Of a stretch of DNA of 64,000 nucleotides, positions 34,241 to 46,899 are shown in pieces. This stretch comes from Manihot esculenta. Lineage: Eukaryota > Streptophyta > Magnoliopsida > Malpighiales > Euphorbiaceae. Position 1 is the first letter of the stretch. Each line of letters opens with the position of its first letter. Made by a program: the position numbers and the translations under genes. The notes under the pieces were generated by a model. That model did no database searches, was not told the DNA's origin, and saw only the letters and a program-made list of their open reading frames with translations. Location of the stretch: the NCBI RefSeq assembly GCF_001659605.2, contig NC_035178.2, positions 291,943 through 355,942 of the forward strand. Reading direction: 5' to 3'.

Positions 34241-36309
34241 ACCATAATTTTGAGTTTTATCATTTTATTATATATTGAATGTTATTTTTTTAATAGAAAA
34301 ATAAAATTCACAACTCAAAATTAAAAACCAAAAACATAAAAATATTCTTTATCAAGTCTAATATGTAATTATTATTCCTTTTCTTATTTAAATTAGAGGG
34401 CTTTTTTAATATATTGCTAAATAGTATTTGAAATTTTATTAGTTACATAAAAATTATTAATTATTAGATGTGGGTATTGTTATTCGGTTGGTCATAGTTA
34501 AATTACTATAATGTTATAGCTTATAAATATATGAGAAAGTTCAAATAAGAATTTTAATATAACAAAGAACGCATCAATGTGACGTATGTGTATTATTAAA
34601 TACAGTTCAGTCTCGGAGTATTAAATAGTCCCTGTCCATTTGTTCAAACCAAATTCATCCAAAACAGTGAAATGTCAAAGCATTGAATACCTAAATGGCC
34701 TCTTTTAGGTTGGCAGGAGAAGGAGAATAAATTTTCCTATTTTTGTGATGCTTGTTAATTTAGTTGTTAGGATGAAATTCGGTGTCTGATAAGAACTTAA
34801 TGTACATATTGTTTGCACTAAAAGATTAAACTTTTGTCCCAAGGAATAAGGCCTTCATCCTTAGTAGAACTAGGCTTCAATACCTTTTTCCTCTAAATTA
34901 AGCAATGATTTCATGGCTCGCGTACCACATTTCCTACCTCCACTTGCAAAATAGAAAATATATATAATAAATATTCTAGAGGGAGCTGAGAAGTGATGAT
35001 GTTGGATTTTTTCTCATTAATTTTGTGCATGATTAAGATTATAATTGGACCATATTTTGGAGGGTTTCATTACGGTATTTTAAAATAAACGAGACAGATT
35101 TCTCTGCTGGATATTCTTTTAATAAATAAAATTTTGAATTAAATCTTAATGATACAAACTAAAGTTTATGTAAAGACTAGCGATTAAAGGTCTTTAAACA
35201 TATGTAGTTTTTGCAGTAAAAAATACTATTGGATCTAAGTAGAATCAAATTGATTTTGAGAATAAGTGATTATGCAAGTTAATGCTGCCTAATGTAAAAT
35301 AAATAATTAAAAATATGCATAGTGGGATAAGAGGAAAAAAAAACAACGTAAATATTAAAATAAAAGGAGGACGGTAGTCATGTTATTGTTAAGCGAAGTT
35401 GCCGCGAATGCAAAAAGTCGCAACTCTGACTTTGAAAAGAGGGTGCCAACTAGAACGGCTTAATCTGGAGAAATTGGCATGCGGACCGGTGCTTACATTT
35501 CCGCCTTAATTCATACTGAGGACGTGTTTGTTGTACGCAACTGTATACGAGATTTCAGTTGTCATGTCCGCGTTCTCTAGATACAAATATGGCTGCAGGG
35601 ACCATTCAATCTTTACCTTCTCCGTGGTTTCATAACCATATTCACGCTTTTGAATTAAGACCCTTTCTCCAAACTCACTCTCCTTTTGTTGAATGGTAAA
35701 ATGTCTTGTCTACCTAAAGACGATATATGCACGCAAACCTACATATGCATTATTTTTCAATAATGAAATTTATAAGAATTTTGATTTAATTAATTCTAAT
35801 GGAAGAAGTCTAACTTTTTAATTTGAAATTTTTATTTAAATTCATTTATTTCAAATCAAACTATAAACTCAACAATCAATTAAATTAAATTGCGTGAAAA
35901 AGTCGGGACATATAGAGTTTCAATTATTATAAAATCTAAAAAAAATGAGATTAATAAAAATACTCAATAATTGTTTTTACAGGAACTGTACATAAATTAT
36001 ATAATCGATAGTTAACATATGAGAATTGACTTACGCAGCCCTTTTTTTCCTCCAAAATTGAATTAATGTCTTCCAAATTTCACGTATGAAAGATGACACT
36101 TCCACAATCTCTCTAAGGTGGTGGTAGTAGGCTTATGGATGACCAAATAACCCAAAAAACGAAATTTCCAAAATAATGAAGGGACAGGCCAATCGTTGAA
36201 AAGAAGTAGCAATGGGGCTACTAGATTGGTCTATACTGCCAAGGGGTAATTCTGTCAGGAGTGGGCTGGTGGCACAACACATGGAATAAATGAAAAAGAA
36301 AAAAAGAAC
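34241..36309. other. AT-rich intergenic DNA
   Basis: No coding frame or transposon signature is convincing. A less AT-rich island lies at about 35390-35620. The last ~250 bases should include the 3' UTR of the minus-strand PADRE gene. Confidence 0.5.
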
Positions 36310-36924
36310 TCAGAGCACTGTCCCTTCGTAAATGGTGCTTAATCTGAGCTTAAAGGAGCGAACAGCTAATTTCGCTCGTCTGGAAGTATACTTTCGTAAT
36401 CTTCCGACAGACCCGGATCTGGAAAACCCCACAGGTGATTGCTGCGGTGCCTGTGGTTTCTCGAACGACTTAATAACATGGGCATCATATGATGAAGCTA
36501 AGGACTGATTGCCTAACAGAACAGGGGAAATCCTGGCCTTCTTACGCCGATAAGCGTCTTTCTTAGACGCATTTTGTATGGCTATGCTAGCTTTTACAGC
36601 CAAAGCTGCCATGTCAGAAGCGTTAAGCCTGTTTTGGAGTTTAGATCTAGGAAGAACAAAATATAACTGGTTGGCTTTTAGCTGAGCGTTGGAATCCAAG
36701 ACCGGTATGTAATCATCATAGGATAAAAAGTCAGAATTGCAGAGGAATAAAGAAGGCGAAGAAGATGATGAAGACGAGGATGATGCAGCTTCACAGTTGA
36801 TGACTTGAGAAACAAATACAGGAACATTGTATTCCTGGAGATTCCCATTAACTGAAACAACCTTTGCAGTCGGGGGAAGAAGCTGAGATTCACTGAAGAC
36901 TGAGCAAGAGAAACAGGTGCCCAT
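36310..36924 (-). CDS. PADRE (DUF4228) family protein
   Basis: A single-exon gene of 204 residues. I start it at the ATG at 36924 (MGTCFSCSVF) because family members usually begin Met-Gly-x-Cys, a likely N-myristoylation/palmitoylation signal. The frame stays open upstream to an ATG at 37113, but that 63-residue extension looks like 5' UTR. Visible features are AKVVSVNGNLQEYNVPVFVSQ, a serine run (nine in a row), FLCNSDFLSYDDYIP, QLKANQLYFVLP (the typical core) and a basic C-terminal region rich in Arg/Lys. Members respond to pathogen and abiotic stress in several plants; the molecular function is unknown. No neighbour suggests a pathway. Confidence 0.85.
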   Translation of the reverse strand: MGTCFSCSVFSESQLLPPTAKVVSVNGNLQEYNVPVFVSQVINCEAASSSSSSSSSPSLFLCNSDFLSYDDYIPVLDSNAQLKANQLYFVLPRSKLQNRLNASDMAALAVKASIAIQNASKKDAYRRKKARISPVLLGNQSLASSYDAHVIKSFEKPQAPQQSPVGFSRSGSVGRLRKYTSRRAKLAVRSFKLRLSTIYEGTVL

Positions 36925-38304
36925 TTCTTTCGATTTGGTAGGCCCGAAATCAACCAAAGTGAGAGTAGCAGAGGGAAGACGGAAGAGAGAGCAGAGCAAG
37001 CGAGGGAAGGTAGGAAAAGAGAAGTTGAGGGAGTCGTCAATTGGTATGTCTAATAAAGGAAGAGCGCAGGTCATAGCGAGTATACAAGGCAATGACGTGT
37101 GAGAGCCCGTCATAAGCGAATTCCCCTGAAGAAGGTTTGAAATAGACAGCAGACAACTGCTGACTCTCTGATCAACACATGGATTATGGCCTTATAACTC
37201 ATCAATGACGTGGCACGCGGCCTGTCCTGTAAGAATTTTCACCCATCCAAAGCTCGCTGGCTTGGGCTACAATAATGTACCAATGTTCGCAAATTGGTGG
37301 TAAGTCAAAAGTCATCGGCACTTGCCATTGGCTACCAGTAACAGACAAAATGGCAAGTCCATGTCCACTGGTCTGAGTTTTTTCATGGGAAGTTGGTTCC
37401 AAAGTCCCATTTCCCATTTGCTTGCAATTAATTACCTATGCGTCAAGTTCTTCATCAACATTTTTTTAAAGAAATAATTAACAATTTGAACATTTATGTT
37501 ATATAATGTGATGGAAGGAGTATCACCATTCACATATCATATGTAGCGGAAGGAACACCTTCTCCAGTTACTCACACCGTTAAACCCAACATCAACATGG
37601 TTTGTTTTATACCTGAAATTAAATCAATATTTGATTCAAGTCAATTAGTCTGATTTCAAATTGACAATTAAATTAAATTTACTAAATCTAAATTTAATTA
37701 ATAAAATCAAAACTAAAATATTAGAAATTAATCTTATTTCAATGCTAAAACTACGTACAACAGAAATTTTCACTGCCTTTAGGAAATGCGATAAGTTCTT
37801 TTCTTTTTATTTTAACTTTTTTCTCAGCAAAATGAATTTATTTTTTTGCTCATTAAATAATCGTTTATAAATAATATTGCAGCTCCAATTGTAATTTCAA
37901 ACAATGGATGATCCTGCTACCTGAATTAGGTTAAAGAAGTGTCAATGCCAAGAATAAAATATTGGTAAAGCGAATTCCATTTAGGTTGTATAGAGGATTA
38001 ACCCAAGTGCAAATCATCACTTTGGAGAACCCCGAAACTTTAAAAATATGGGAAAATTTTCATGATATCATTTACCAGCCATTAGTATTCTCATATGTTT
38101 CAGAAGCAAGGTAGAGGCCAAACTCGATGAATTAATTTTCAGTTTCAAGTTACAATTTCAAAGATCATAAGAAACCAAACAAAACAAGAAACATTACCTA
38201 CACAATGCCGCTGTAGAACATTTCAAGCATTAAGTAGCTAGGAATATACAATTGTTCCTAAATTTCAATTACCTTGATGTAACACAAATCCCTCTGTGGC
38301 ATAA
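36925..38304. other. Promoter region of the PADRE gene and intergenic DNA
   Basis: The minus-strand gene's 5' UTR and promoter should lie at about 36925-37450. A minus-strand open frame at 37202-37417 matches no family I know. From about 37450 the sequence is AT-rich without features. Confidence 0.4.
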
Positions 38305-38455
38305 TCATGCATCCTGGAAAGCTATTGTCATAGATAATGAATATGATCCCATTTGAAGACTTAAATTCTCAAGTATTTCTACCAATCTCTCAGTACCACT
38401 TTCAAGAAAGCATCTCACCAGTTCTACATCAATATCTAAGGATGCCATGTGAATC
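38305..38455 (-). other. Terminal-exon-like open segment (possible gene fragment)
   Basis: A minus-strand CTAG acceptor-like site precedes 38455. From there the frame is open to a TGA at 38307-38305, about 50 codons, reading ASLDIDVELVRCFLESGTER, then LVEILENLSLQ and ending AFQDA. The composition is protein-like (amphipathic, Leu/Glu-rich) and stands out from the AT-rich flanks. No upstream exon is visible to the right and I do not recognise the family. It could be a captured or relict exon, or chance. Confidence 0.3.
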
Positions 38456-41432
38456 CTAGATATCTGATCACATCATACAAAGTAATAATTACCAGAAGAC
38501 TTTAGAAAGAACTTTCACACGATAACATGCTGAATGCTAAAGTTGTATGATGTTGCTAACATATTGAAAAAATAAATAAAAAGGGAGTTGCAAACAATGT
38601 GGATATCATTTATATACAGTGGGCTTAACGAACTGGCAGATTTTTATGTTATTGGTCCTAATTCCCAAAACAAATTACTAATAATGATAATACAACTAAC
38701 TTCTAAAATAGTAGAATAAAACTATCAATTGCTATAGCTTAATTGATTTTCTTTCAATTTTTTTTTAAAGGGGAAGCTTGTCTCTTGTTCATTTAGCCCA
38801 ATGAAGAGACATGAAAGTCCACTCTTGCAGACCTTAAAAATTATTCCAATGAGGATTTTGGTTTTCGTTGATTTTATCTCGTAAATTAAAAACTATTTAC
38901 ACTGTGGATATTAAAGAAGAATGTTGAAGTAAATTTATAAAAATAAAATAAAATAATTATTTCCATGAGATAAAAAAAAAAAGAAATTAAATTGAACGGA
39001 ACGGAAAGAGTGGAACAATTAATACATCCGTTTTGAGGAAAGCAAGAAATGACGTCATGCCAGAAGCCGAAACTAAGCCTTATCCACCCCACCCCTTCCC
39101 CTCTCTCAAGAACCATTTAATATATTAATATGCCCATCCCATCAATTCTGAGTTTAGAAATACTATGAAATAGCAACAAAATTTATGAAAATTAGAGAAA
39201 AAGAAAATCTATGAGTGGAGAGGGCAGATTAGTTTATTGGGTTGTAGGTAAATTTGATGATAAGGATGGTGATGAGTGATCCACCCACTACATGCCAATT
39301 TCAATAACATCAACCCTCTCAGACTCATGCTGTAGAAACACCACAAGTAGCGGTCTCAAATCCCTTCTCTTCTATTCGGACGACATGTGTCCACCCACAC
39401 TCTTCCATTTAGTACAACGTGGCACTTTCTCAGACAGTGAGGGAGAACTTCAGGAACAGACAAATTAAGCAGCCTCTCCCTTCTCGCAACACCCGTCGAG
39501 TTATTTTCCTTTAACATTGGAAACGTCACTCCACCTCTCATGTTTAACGCATACGGGCACGGCAACCGTCTTCGGCCTCCAATAATTCTTCTCATTTTCT
39601 TTTACAATAACAATAATCATAAAAGGAAAAGAAGGGAAAGGCAGTAGAGTAGAGGTCGCATACGCTGCCTTTCTGATTCCTCACGGCTCTCATCATCAGC
39701 CACTTGTTTATAATCCTTTACTTTTTACTTGGAAATTACATGTAAAAATAATAATAATAATAAAGGTTGGGAGCACCTGTGGGGCTTTCGTGTCACCCAA
39801 GCTTTTATGTGATTTGAACTTAAGCTCATCCAAAGCTTCTCAATTCCCTGCCCTTTCATTCTTATCATAGTTACTCACCTTTCTCCTACTCCACTCCCAA
39901 ATATCTTTTTAATGTTCTTTAAATTTCTTGAAAAGTAATTTACTGTATCGTTTTTAAAATTTAATTAAACTTATAATTCTTTATTTTTTTAATATTAAAT
40001 ATATTTTTTAAATTTTACTTTTTTACAAGATAACCATTTTATTATTAATTAATCATTAAAAAAATAAATTTAAACTAAAAAGATTAAATTGTTGTAAATA
40101 TATTAAAAACTAAATACTTATAAATTATTAAAATTTTAAAAAATTAAATTATTATAAAAAATAAAATTTAAAGAATTAAATTAATATAACTTAACAATAA
40201 ATTTTAATAAAAATATAATTTTATTAACAGTATAAAAACATTAGAAATTAAATTATTCTCATAAAAATAATAAAAACTAAATTATAAATTTTACTAAACT
40301 TTTAAAATCATATTATAAATTACTCTTTCTTGAAACAAGAATCAACAAATTTAGAAAATATCTGGGATCACTGGTAAGCATTAATTTAGAAGCATACATG
40401 CAGTTGCTTCGACGAGTAACCCCTCACACCTAGACCAACCTCTACTGTACGCGCAAAGCCTACATACATTGGATCGGTAGTGGATTGTGTCTATCAAAAA
40501 GAACTGTTCGTCCACCCAAAAAAAAAAAGGGGAAATTCCAAAGGGAGGGTTGGCCCCCGAAATTGTATTAGGTTTTAAAGGTCCTCGAATAACACACCTT
40601 GGACCATGTTTTTTCCTATCCACAAGACATTTTATGATACCTCGGTTATATATTACAACTCCATAATATCAAAATATATATAATAAAAAATAAATAAATA
40701 GAAAAAATATAAAATAAAAACAACTATTTTTAAAATCTTTTTTAATTATGAATTTTTTAGTTTTATTTTTATTCAAACTACCGATATATAGTTCTCTTCA
40801 TTTTATTTTCATTCGATTCATCATTGACACAGTATCTTTAAAATTATCTTTCTAATTTTTTTTTGCAAAAATATAATTATCTAAAGATTCGTCCCAAAAG
40901 CAAGCAAATTGCGAAATCAATGTTTTCCCGTTGATGAGAAGCACACAATATAGGAGCTCCTCAATCATGCTACTAAATGGCTCCTCCACAACAAAAACTC
41001 GCCAGATATTTGCAAATTCATCACCGAGTACCGGGGGGAAGAGAGAATGCACATAATCCATCATAATTCCACTCAATTATTACTATCTTTCCAACCACCT
41101 AAACCCAACATATATATCATATGTACATACACGTATATTTCATACTAATATCCTAAGATTTGTTATTTTCATAAATTTCCCCACCACTATGAAGGAACTA
41201 TTTCCCTTGCTCCATAGTCTATAACTTACAGAAAATAGTATTTTCTACTATTTACACAAGAAAAAAAAAATACTATAACAAATCATGTCCTCCCTAATTT
41301 TTCTTGTCTATCTTTCATTGCATAATAAAACACTATTGCCTACCACCCCTTCATTTCTTCCCCCCGTTTTAATAATATTTTTTCCCTTCCCTTACTATAT
41401 CTCCCCCTGACCCCGCCAATTGTCGAGAAGTC
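38456..41432. other. Intergenic DNA, mostly AT-rich
   Basis: About 39960-40330 is extremely AT-rich. A less AT-rich island at about 39300-39690 contains a 79-codon minus-strand frame (39595-39356) and another lies at 40623-40381; neither resembles a known protein. The stretch 41100-41432 probably includes the PLATZ 3' UTR. Confidence 0.5.
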
Positions 41433-42056
41433 TCAAAATGGAGCACGATGAGGAATACCCTTTCTCCTCCTTGCATTGCGGTGATTATAAATGGGAGGAG
41501 TAGATGGAGAAAGGTTGGTTGTGGCGTCATCTCCCGAGCTAACATCATTGTTATGCCCATCTAAAGAATAAATAGAAAGTCCATCCATCAACCGGTTGAA
41601 CGCATGCGTCTTTCTCATCTTCTTTGGGGTAGAGGACTCATCGGATTCAGACTCGCCAAGGATCGGATCCCGATTGGGCTTCACCCTGAGCGAAAATGTG
41701 AGGTCCGGGTCACCCCGCTTCATGCCTCCAAGCTAAAGAAGGAAAATGAACATGTAAATGGGCACACTTCAATAATCGATTATTAAAACAAGAGTAGGTC
41801 AGAACAGCCGAACAGGGCATCAAACAGAACAGAGACCCCCCAAAGGCCATTCAAACACGAAATGCATCAACAACCATACCAAAGATCACGGAGAGGGAAA
41901 TGTGCGTACAAGCAACTAGAGTTTCCCAAATCAAGATACCAACACAACTTCAATTCTCCTCTCTCTCAAGATTTTGGGGTTCGGTCAGATATAGAACTCA
42001 GTTTATTGATAGAAAAACTCACCAAAACCGATTTCTCTGATATCAAACAACCAACA

Positions 42057-42091
<35 letters not shown>

Positions 42092-42224
42092 AACTGAAGT
42101 AAACTGAGGCAAAATTGATGTATTTGAGCCCCCCACACACACAAAAAAAAGAGAGAGAAAAAAAAAAAAGAACTTGAACCTCTAACTTAAGCGCAGATAA
42201 AGCAAGCAAGAAACATTCACATTG

Positions 42225-42255
<31 letters not shown>

Positions 42256-42878
42256 GAAACCTTGCATCCAAGAGAACAGAATCTGAAGGAATCAAGGAGG
42301 CTTCTGCAACAAATCTCGCAAGTGTTAGTGACTCCTTTTCCAGGCCTTGGCTGAGGCCGCTCGTTCAGGAATACGATTTTGGCGCTATTGATAATGTAGG
42401 TCTGGACGCAGGATATATCTATGTACTTCTGCATTTCACTTACCCTCACCACGTTATGGTACGAAGACCGCCTTATCTGCAACAATCCCCCGACCAACAA
42501 TATATTATTGCAGCCGACTCTTCCAATGTGATTCAACTGAATTGAAAATTATTCAAAGGGAGAAAGAATACATTTTAAGACAAACCTGAACAACATGGTG
42601 ATCTTTATGATCAATCAAACAATAAGAGCAGAGGGCATTATCCATACAATCTAAGCAAAACATATTACATTCACTTTTATTAGAATCCCCATGAACTGCG
42701 CAGGGAATGAAATAGCTGGCTCTCAGCATTGGTCTCAACCATGGTGGACCCAAATCCTGCTTGCCCATCTGCCCAAATGGACTCACCTGATTATTAGGAA
42801 AAAGAAAACGTCAATTGAAGTAATACAACCAAAATAAATAAAGCAGAAGCAGAGATATCCAGTAAAGTGAAATACCAT
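41433..42878 (-). CDS. PLATZ family zinc-dependent DNA-binding transcription factor
   Basis: Exons (minus strand): a first exon whose only coding bases may be an ATG (42878-42876, donor GTATTT), then 42786-42586, 42476-42261 and 41732-41433 (TGA). This gives about 238 residues. If translation starts at the in-frame ATG at 42768 it is 232. The PLATZ region spans [71 protein letters not shown], then [20 protein letters not shown]; these Cys/His clusters bind zinc. PLATZ proteins bind AT-rich DNA and act in the nucleus in plant growth and seed development. The C-terminal exon is Ser/Asp- and Arg-rich with a basic cluster (RNARRRKG). The third intron holds a GA repeat and an A31 run. Confidence 0.88.
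42058..42088 (+). repeat. Poly(A) run of 31 in PLATZ intron
   Basis: A31 on the plus strand, T31 in the transcript, about 170-200 bases downstream of the donor at 42261-42259. Confidence 0.95.
42224..42257 (+). repeat. (GA)n microsatellite at the PLATZ intron donor
   Basis: A near-perfect GA tract with one GGG interruption. In the PLATZ transcript it is CT-rich and begins about four bases after the exon end at 42261, so the splice donor reads GTTTCTCTCTC. Confidence 0.95.
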
Positions 42879-43150
42879 GATTTTTCTCAACAAGCGTCGA
42901 TAAATGAAACACTCCGATCTCCTGCTGCTGTTGTTAATCGATAAAGTGACCAAAACCCTCAAAGATTTTAACGAATCTGGAAGCAGAGAGTAAAACAATC
43001 CTGCATTAGCAACCCATCCGATTGCCAAGATAGAAGCGAGCGAACAAGAGAGGGAGTCAAAACCTTTTGCAGAAAGAAGCCGGCGCACGGAAGAGAGTGT
43101 GGAGCATAGGATAAGAGAGGGAAAGGAAAGATAAGAGCTAAGCAACGAGT
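42879..43150 (-). promoter_or_regulatory. PLATZ 5' leader
   Basis: The minus strand is open in one frame across the whole leader (about 43145-42783, 120 codons, running across the proposed intron). Composition and lack of family resemblance argue that it is leader, not protein. An upstream frame that is translated would affect PLATZ expression. Confidence 0.4.
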
Positions 43151-45599
43151 GTATTAATATGTATAGGAGCTATTAGGGAAGCACGAGAGGAGAAACCTAA
43201 AGATGGAAAGAAATTTATAAGGCGGTCATGAGAAGAAAAATAAAGCAAATAAATTGAAAGGGAAAAATCAGGAGTAAGCAAACGTGCCCGCATTTTATAA
43301 CATAGCAGAATATATCAACGGGCATCAATAAAGACAGCAATTTGCGAAATTCCCTTTTTATTTTATTAATAATCGGGTAGATGAATTTTCCAAGTTTAGC
43401 TGATAAACCGTCTGATGAGGGTAGGTCCCGGGGGTAGATTTGGCTGATGGAACACAAGCTGACAGCCGCTTTTTTCTTACTTTCACAAAACCCACGTGTG
43501 AGATTCTGTGTCAAAAGACAGAGGCAGCCCCCTTTGCCCTCCCCAATTCATTTCCCAACAGCCGCAGCAGGTACCGCAACTTTTCGGACTTGTTTCTCAC
43601 GTCAGTTTTTACTCGGGAGGAGGAACAGGTGGACGCTCCGCCAACGTGCGTGAGTTTTGTGGCTTCACAATTCCTTTGGCGAATGGCTGCCCTTTTTGCC
43701 GTATAATTCTTGGAAGTTTGGAAACACATTGCAACCAACTTACTGTAATTCCTGGATTTTCTAATGTAAGAATTGTTTGAATGAGGTTACCTTGGATTAG
43801 GAACTTCAACTTTCCAAAAACTATAAAACTATAGATTGTTTGATTGTCTACATTTAGTAATTACCTGAGAATTCAAAGCGTCTACTTTTTTATTTATAAA
43901 AAATCAATTACTTTAATTGTGCATCCACAGACATATTCTGATAGTAAGTGTACTGGTAGTAAGTGTATCTAAATAAATTTGAGAGATCTCATATTTTACT
44001 CTCCAATTTCCATTTCAAAAAAAAAATATTCTAATTGTATTTTATGACTACATCAATGTAAGCATGCCGCATCAATTAATTTTAGTATAAATTTGATAAT
44101 AATTTAAAAATTTAGAGTAGAATAGTAACAAAATTAAAAATATAAGATTTTTTTTATAATAATTTTTTTTATTAATATTTTTTTAAAAAATAGAAATAGA
44201 AATTGAATTTATAATTTTAGACGAATTATGTATTTCTTTATCCACTTATTCAAGTCAGATTAAATAATTAAATATTTAATATAAATATTATTAATATTTT
44301 TTCTAAATATTAGTAGAATTTATAAAAAAGTGATAAATTAATATTATATTCGAGAGATAAAAAATAATCAAAAAATAATTTGAAAATTATTTTTTTATTT
44401 TTAATTTTTTAAATTAAATCATATTAATATTATTTTAAATTACTTTTCAATATTTTATAATTAATATATTTAATAAAATTATTTTCTTAACAATAATTTT
44501 AAAAATAATATTAAATAATAAGTATATTGGATAAATTAAAAAAAAATCGATTTGATAATACTTTTAGTCAAAATAAAATCAAGAACAATTATTATTATAA
44601 AATTATTGATAAAAATTTAAAAAAATTTAATAATAATATAAATAATAATTTTTAAATACATTTAATAATAAAAAAAATAATTTAATAATTTTATAAATTT
44701 TCAATTATACAAGTAACGGTAAAATACATTTAGTTACATATTAAAAAAAATATTTAATTGATAAAAAATAAAATTATAATAAAAAAAAATACATGAACTT
44801 TTGTGATTAATTCTAAATTTTAGTACACTATGGCCGATATATTATTGATATGGCAAAGGGATATAATAATTTTGTTAGTTTTTTAACGGTATAAAAATAA
44901 TAAAAAAATATAATTAAATTATTTTTAAAATATTAAATTTTAATTGATAAAAAAATATAAAATATAATTAAAAAAATTAAAATTCATATTTTTTAACCAT
45001 TAATTATATTTTAAATAATAAAATTTTAAATTTTAAGAGTTATTTATGTTATTTTTATAGTGACTTTCTATTAGTACATTTTTATCTTTTTAAAATTTAA
45101 TAGACCAATTAAATAAGTTCATAGCTTTCCAGTAAATTAATTTTCTAAAAAAGTTATTTTTTAAAAAAATAAATTATTTTGAACGAAAGGAGGCCTATAA
45201 AGCTTTCAAGGGACTGTACGAGTTATAACTAAAATCCATCCATTTTTGTTTGGAAATAAACATTTGTAAGCGTTGAATTTATTTTTTATTATTATTTTCA
45301 TATTTAAAAATGTAATAAATGAAAAAATTAGGTTATCTTAATTTTAAAAAGAACTTGTCACAAAAGTGTAAAATTTGAATGATATGATTATGTGAATTAA
45401 AATTCTTTTTTTTATCACATATCAACATTAATATATCATAACATATAAACAATTTCCGCTGTTAAAATTTGATACATATATGTGAGATTTTAAAGTGAGG
45501 TATAAACCTTTTCATTTATTCTGATCGCGTTTAAGCAATAGAGTATGAAAATCGGACTATCAATACTCTGACTTTATCAAAATTCAGAATGGACAGACA
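43151..45599. other. PLATZ upstream region and AT-rich intergenic DNA
   Basis: About 43430-43790 is GC-richer and has several overlapping short open frames on both strands. None looks like a known protein, so I treat it as promoter-proximal sequence. From about 43860 to 45600 the DNA is extremely AT-rich and featureless. Confidence 0.5.
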
Positions 45600-46721
45600 G
45601 ATCTCTTGAAAATTTATACAGCAAATGAAAATTAAATACGGACACTATCGACCTTGGTGATCAAGGGGACTCCATCTCGGTACTGACCAGATGAGCTGAG
45701 CATGACATGGTGAAATTAGGGTAGGATATTGATCTCATATGCACTAGTCGTCTCCTCAATACATCAGCGGGATAATAAATGCACGTGCGATGAAATAGAT
45801 TGATGTGACGCACACGATAGACAAGGTATAAACTAGCCGGTTTTGCATTTATTATCCAACCGCCCATCATTAATAAGCCGCTTGATACACTTGCAAGAGG
45901 CCATCTCCGTCCAGTCTGATAAGACATAATACAAGGGGTATCAAAACAATCAGAGGTATATATATTTTGATCTAACCTAAAAGAGCTCTCTCTCACACAC
46001 TCAAATAGAAACTCTTGATCATATCCTCTCTCTTCTCTCTGAAGCTCTCTATTCTTTTTCTTCTCTATTTTATTTCTCTTTACACCTCCCATCAATAAGG
46101 GATCACTAAAAAAGTTCTAGATCTGACTTGAGCATTAGATGGTCTCCACTGGAATATCCTTGATAGACCTCTGACCTTTTTTTTCCATATTACTTTCCTC
46201 AAGATCGACCATGGAGAGACCCATATAAAATCTCAAAGGCATTCACTTCTCATCGAACCAATCACAGTTTATTAATCTGCCCATTAAATCAAACCATTAT
46301 CCAAGTGTCCGCATCTGGTGACGTCGCGGGATCTAAGTTTATCAATTGGCATCGTCTCACTTCTCATCGAACCAATCATAATTTATTGATCTGCCCATTA
46401 AATCAAACCACTGTCCGAGTGTCCGCATCTGGTGATATCGCGAGATCTAAGTTTATCAATTGGCGTTGTATGTGGGAACGAAGGAGACTATTTTATCGCT
46501 GGAGTTTCCAAACAAATCCCATTAAGATCCACATGGCAAACCAGAAAAAGCCAATAACAACAATAGGAGAGACTAGAAGGAAAAGAGATAGAGAAAATAA
46601 CAAGGGATCATAGGTTAAATCTAGAAGCCTCACGGTGAAAGCCCAAATAGAAGAAGACGTGGGTGTGAGGAGGAGTACAACACAAAGACAGTCAATCAAT
46701 CGTTAGAGAAAGTGACTGCGC
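45600..46721 (+). mobile_element. LTR end and leader of a Tat/Ogre-like Ty3 element, truncated
   Basis: The stretch TCACACACTCAAATAG.. AGCTCTCTATTC.. CTGACTTGAGCATTAGATGG (about 45980-46165) resembles the R/U5 end of plant Tat-clade LTRs. A primer-site-like TTGGCGTTGTATGTGGGAAC follows at 46460-46479, and a short gag-like start (ATG 46533, MANQKKPITTIGETRRKR, TAG at 46611-46613). The left LTR boundary is unclear. The complete Tekay element is inserted at 46722; minisatellites at 57186-58373 may be this element's continuation. Confidence 0.5.
46243..46470 (+). repeat. Tandem duplication of the leader/primer-site region, period 114 bp
   Basis: TCACTTCTCATCGAACCAAT at 46243 recurs at 46357. Both copies run through GTGTCCGCATCTGGTGA and end in a primer-like TTGGC. 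Differences include ACGTCGCGGG versus ATATCGCGAG. Confidence 0.9.
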
Positions 46722-46899
46722 TGTAATACCCGGCTAGACTCCGGTATCGGAATTCCTACCGTCCGGTGGAATCTCGGATGTCGGAGACCTCTAGAAGGGT
46801 AAAACCATGTTTTCATGAAATGTTTTAATGTTTTTGATGATTTTAAGTAAAGAGGAAATGAGTTTTTGCATGAAAACAACTTTGGAGGAAAACTCAGGT

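Noticed and set aside
37202..37417. 71-codon minus-strand frame upstream of the PADRE gene
   Set aside because: No recognisable domain, and it lies where the promoter should be.
39356..39595. 79-codon minus-strand frame
   Set aside because: No resemblance to a known protein and no neighbouring exons.
43440..43790. Several overlapping open frames on both strands upstream of PLATZ
   Set aside because: GC-richer promoter-type DNA gives chance open frames. No family resemblance or splice-consistent extension.
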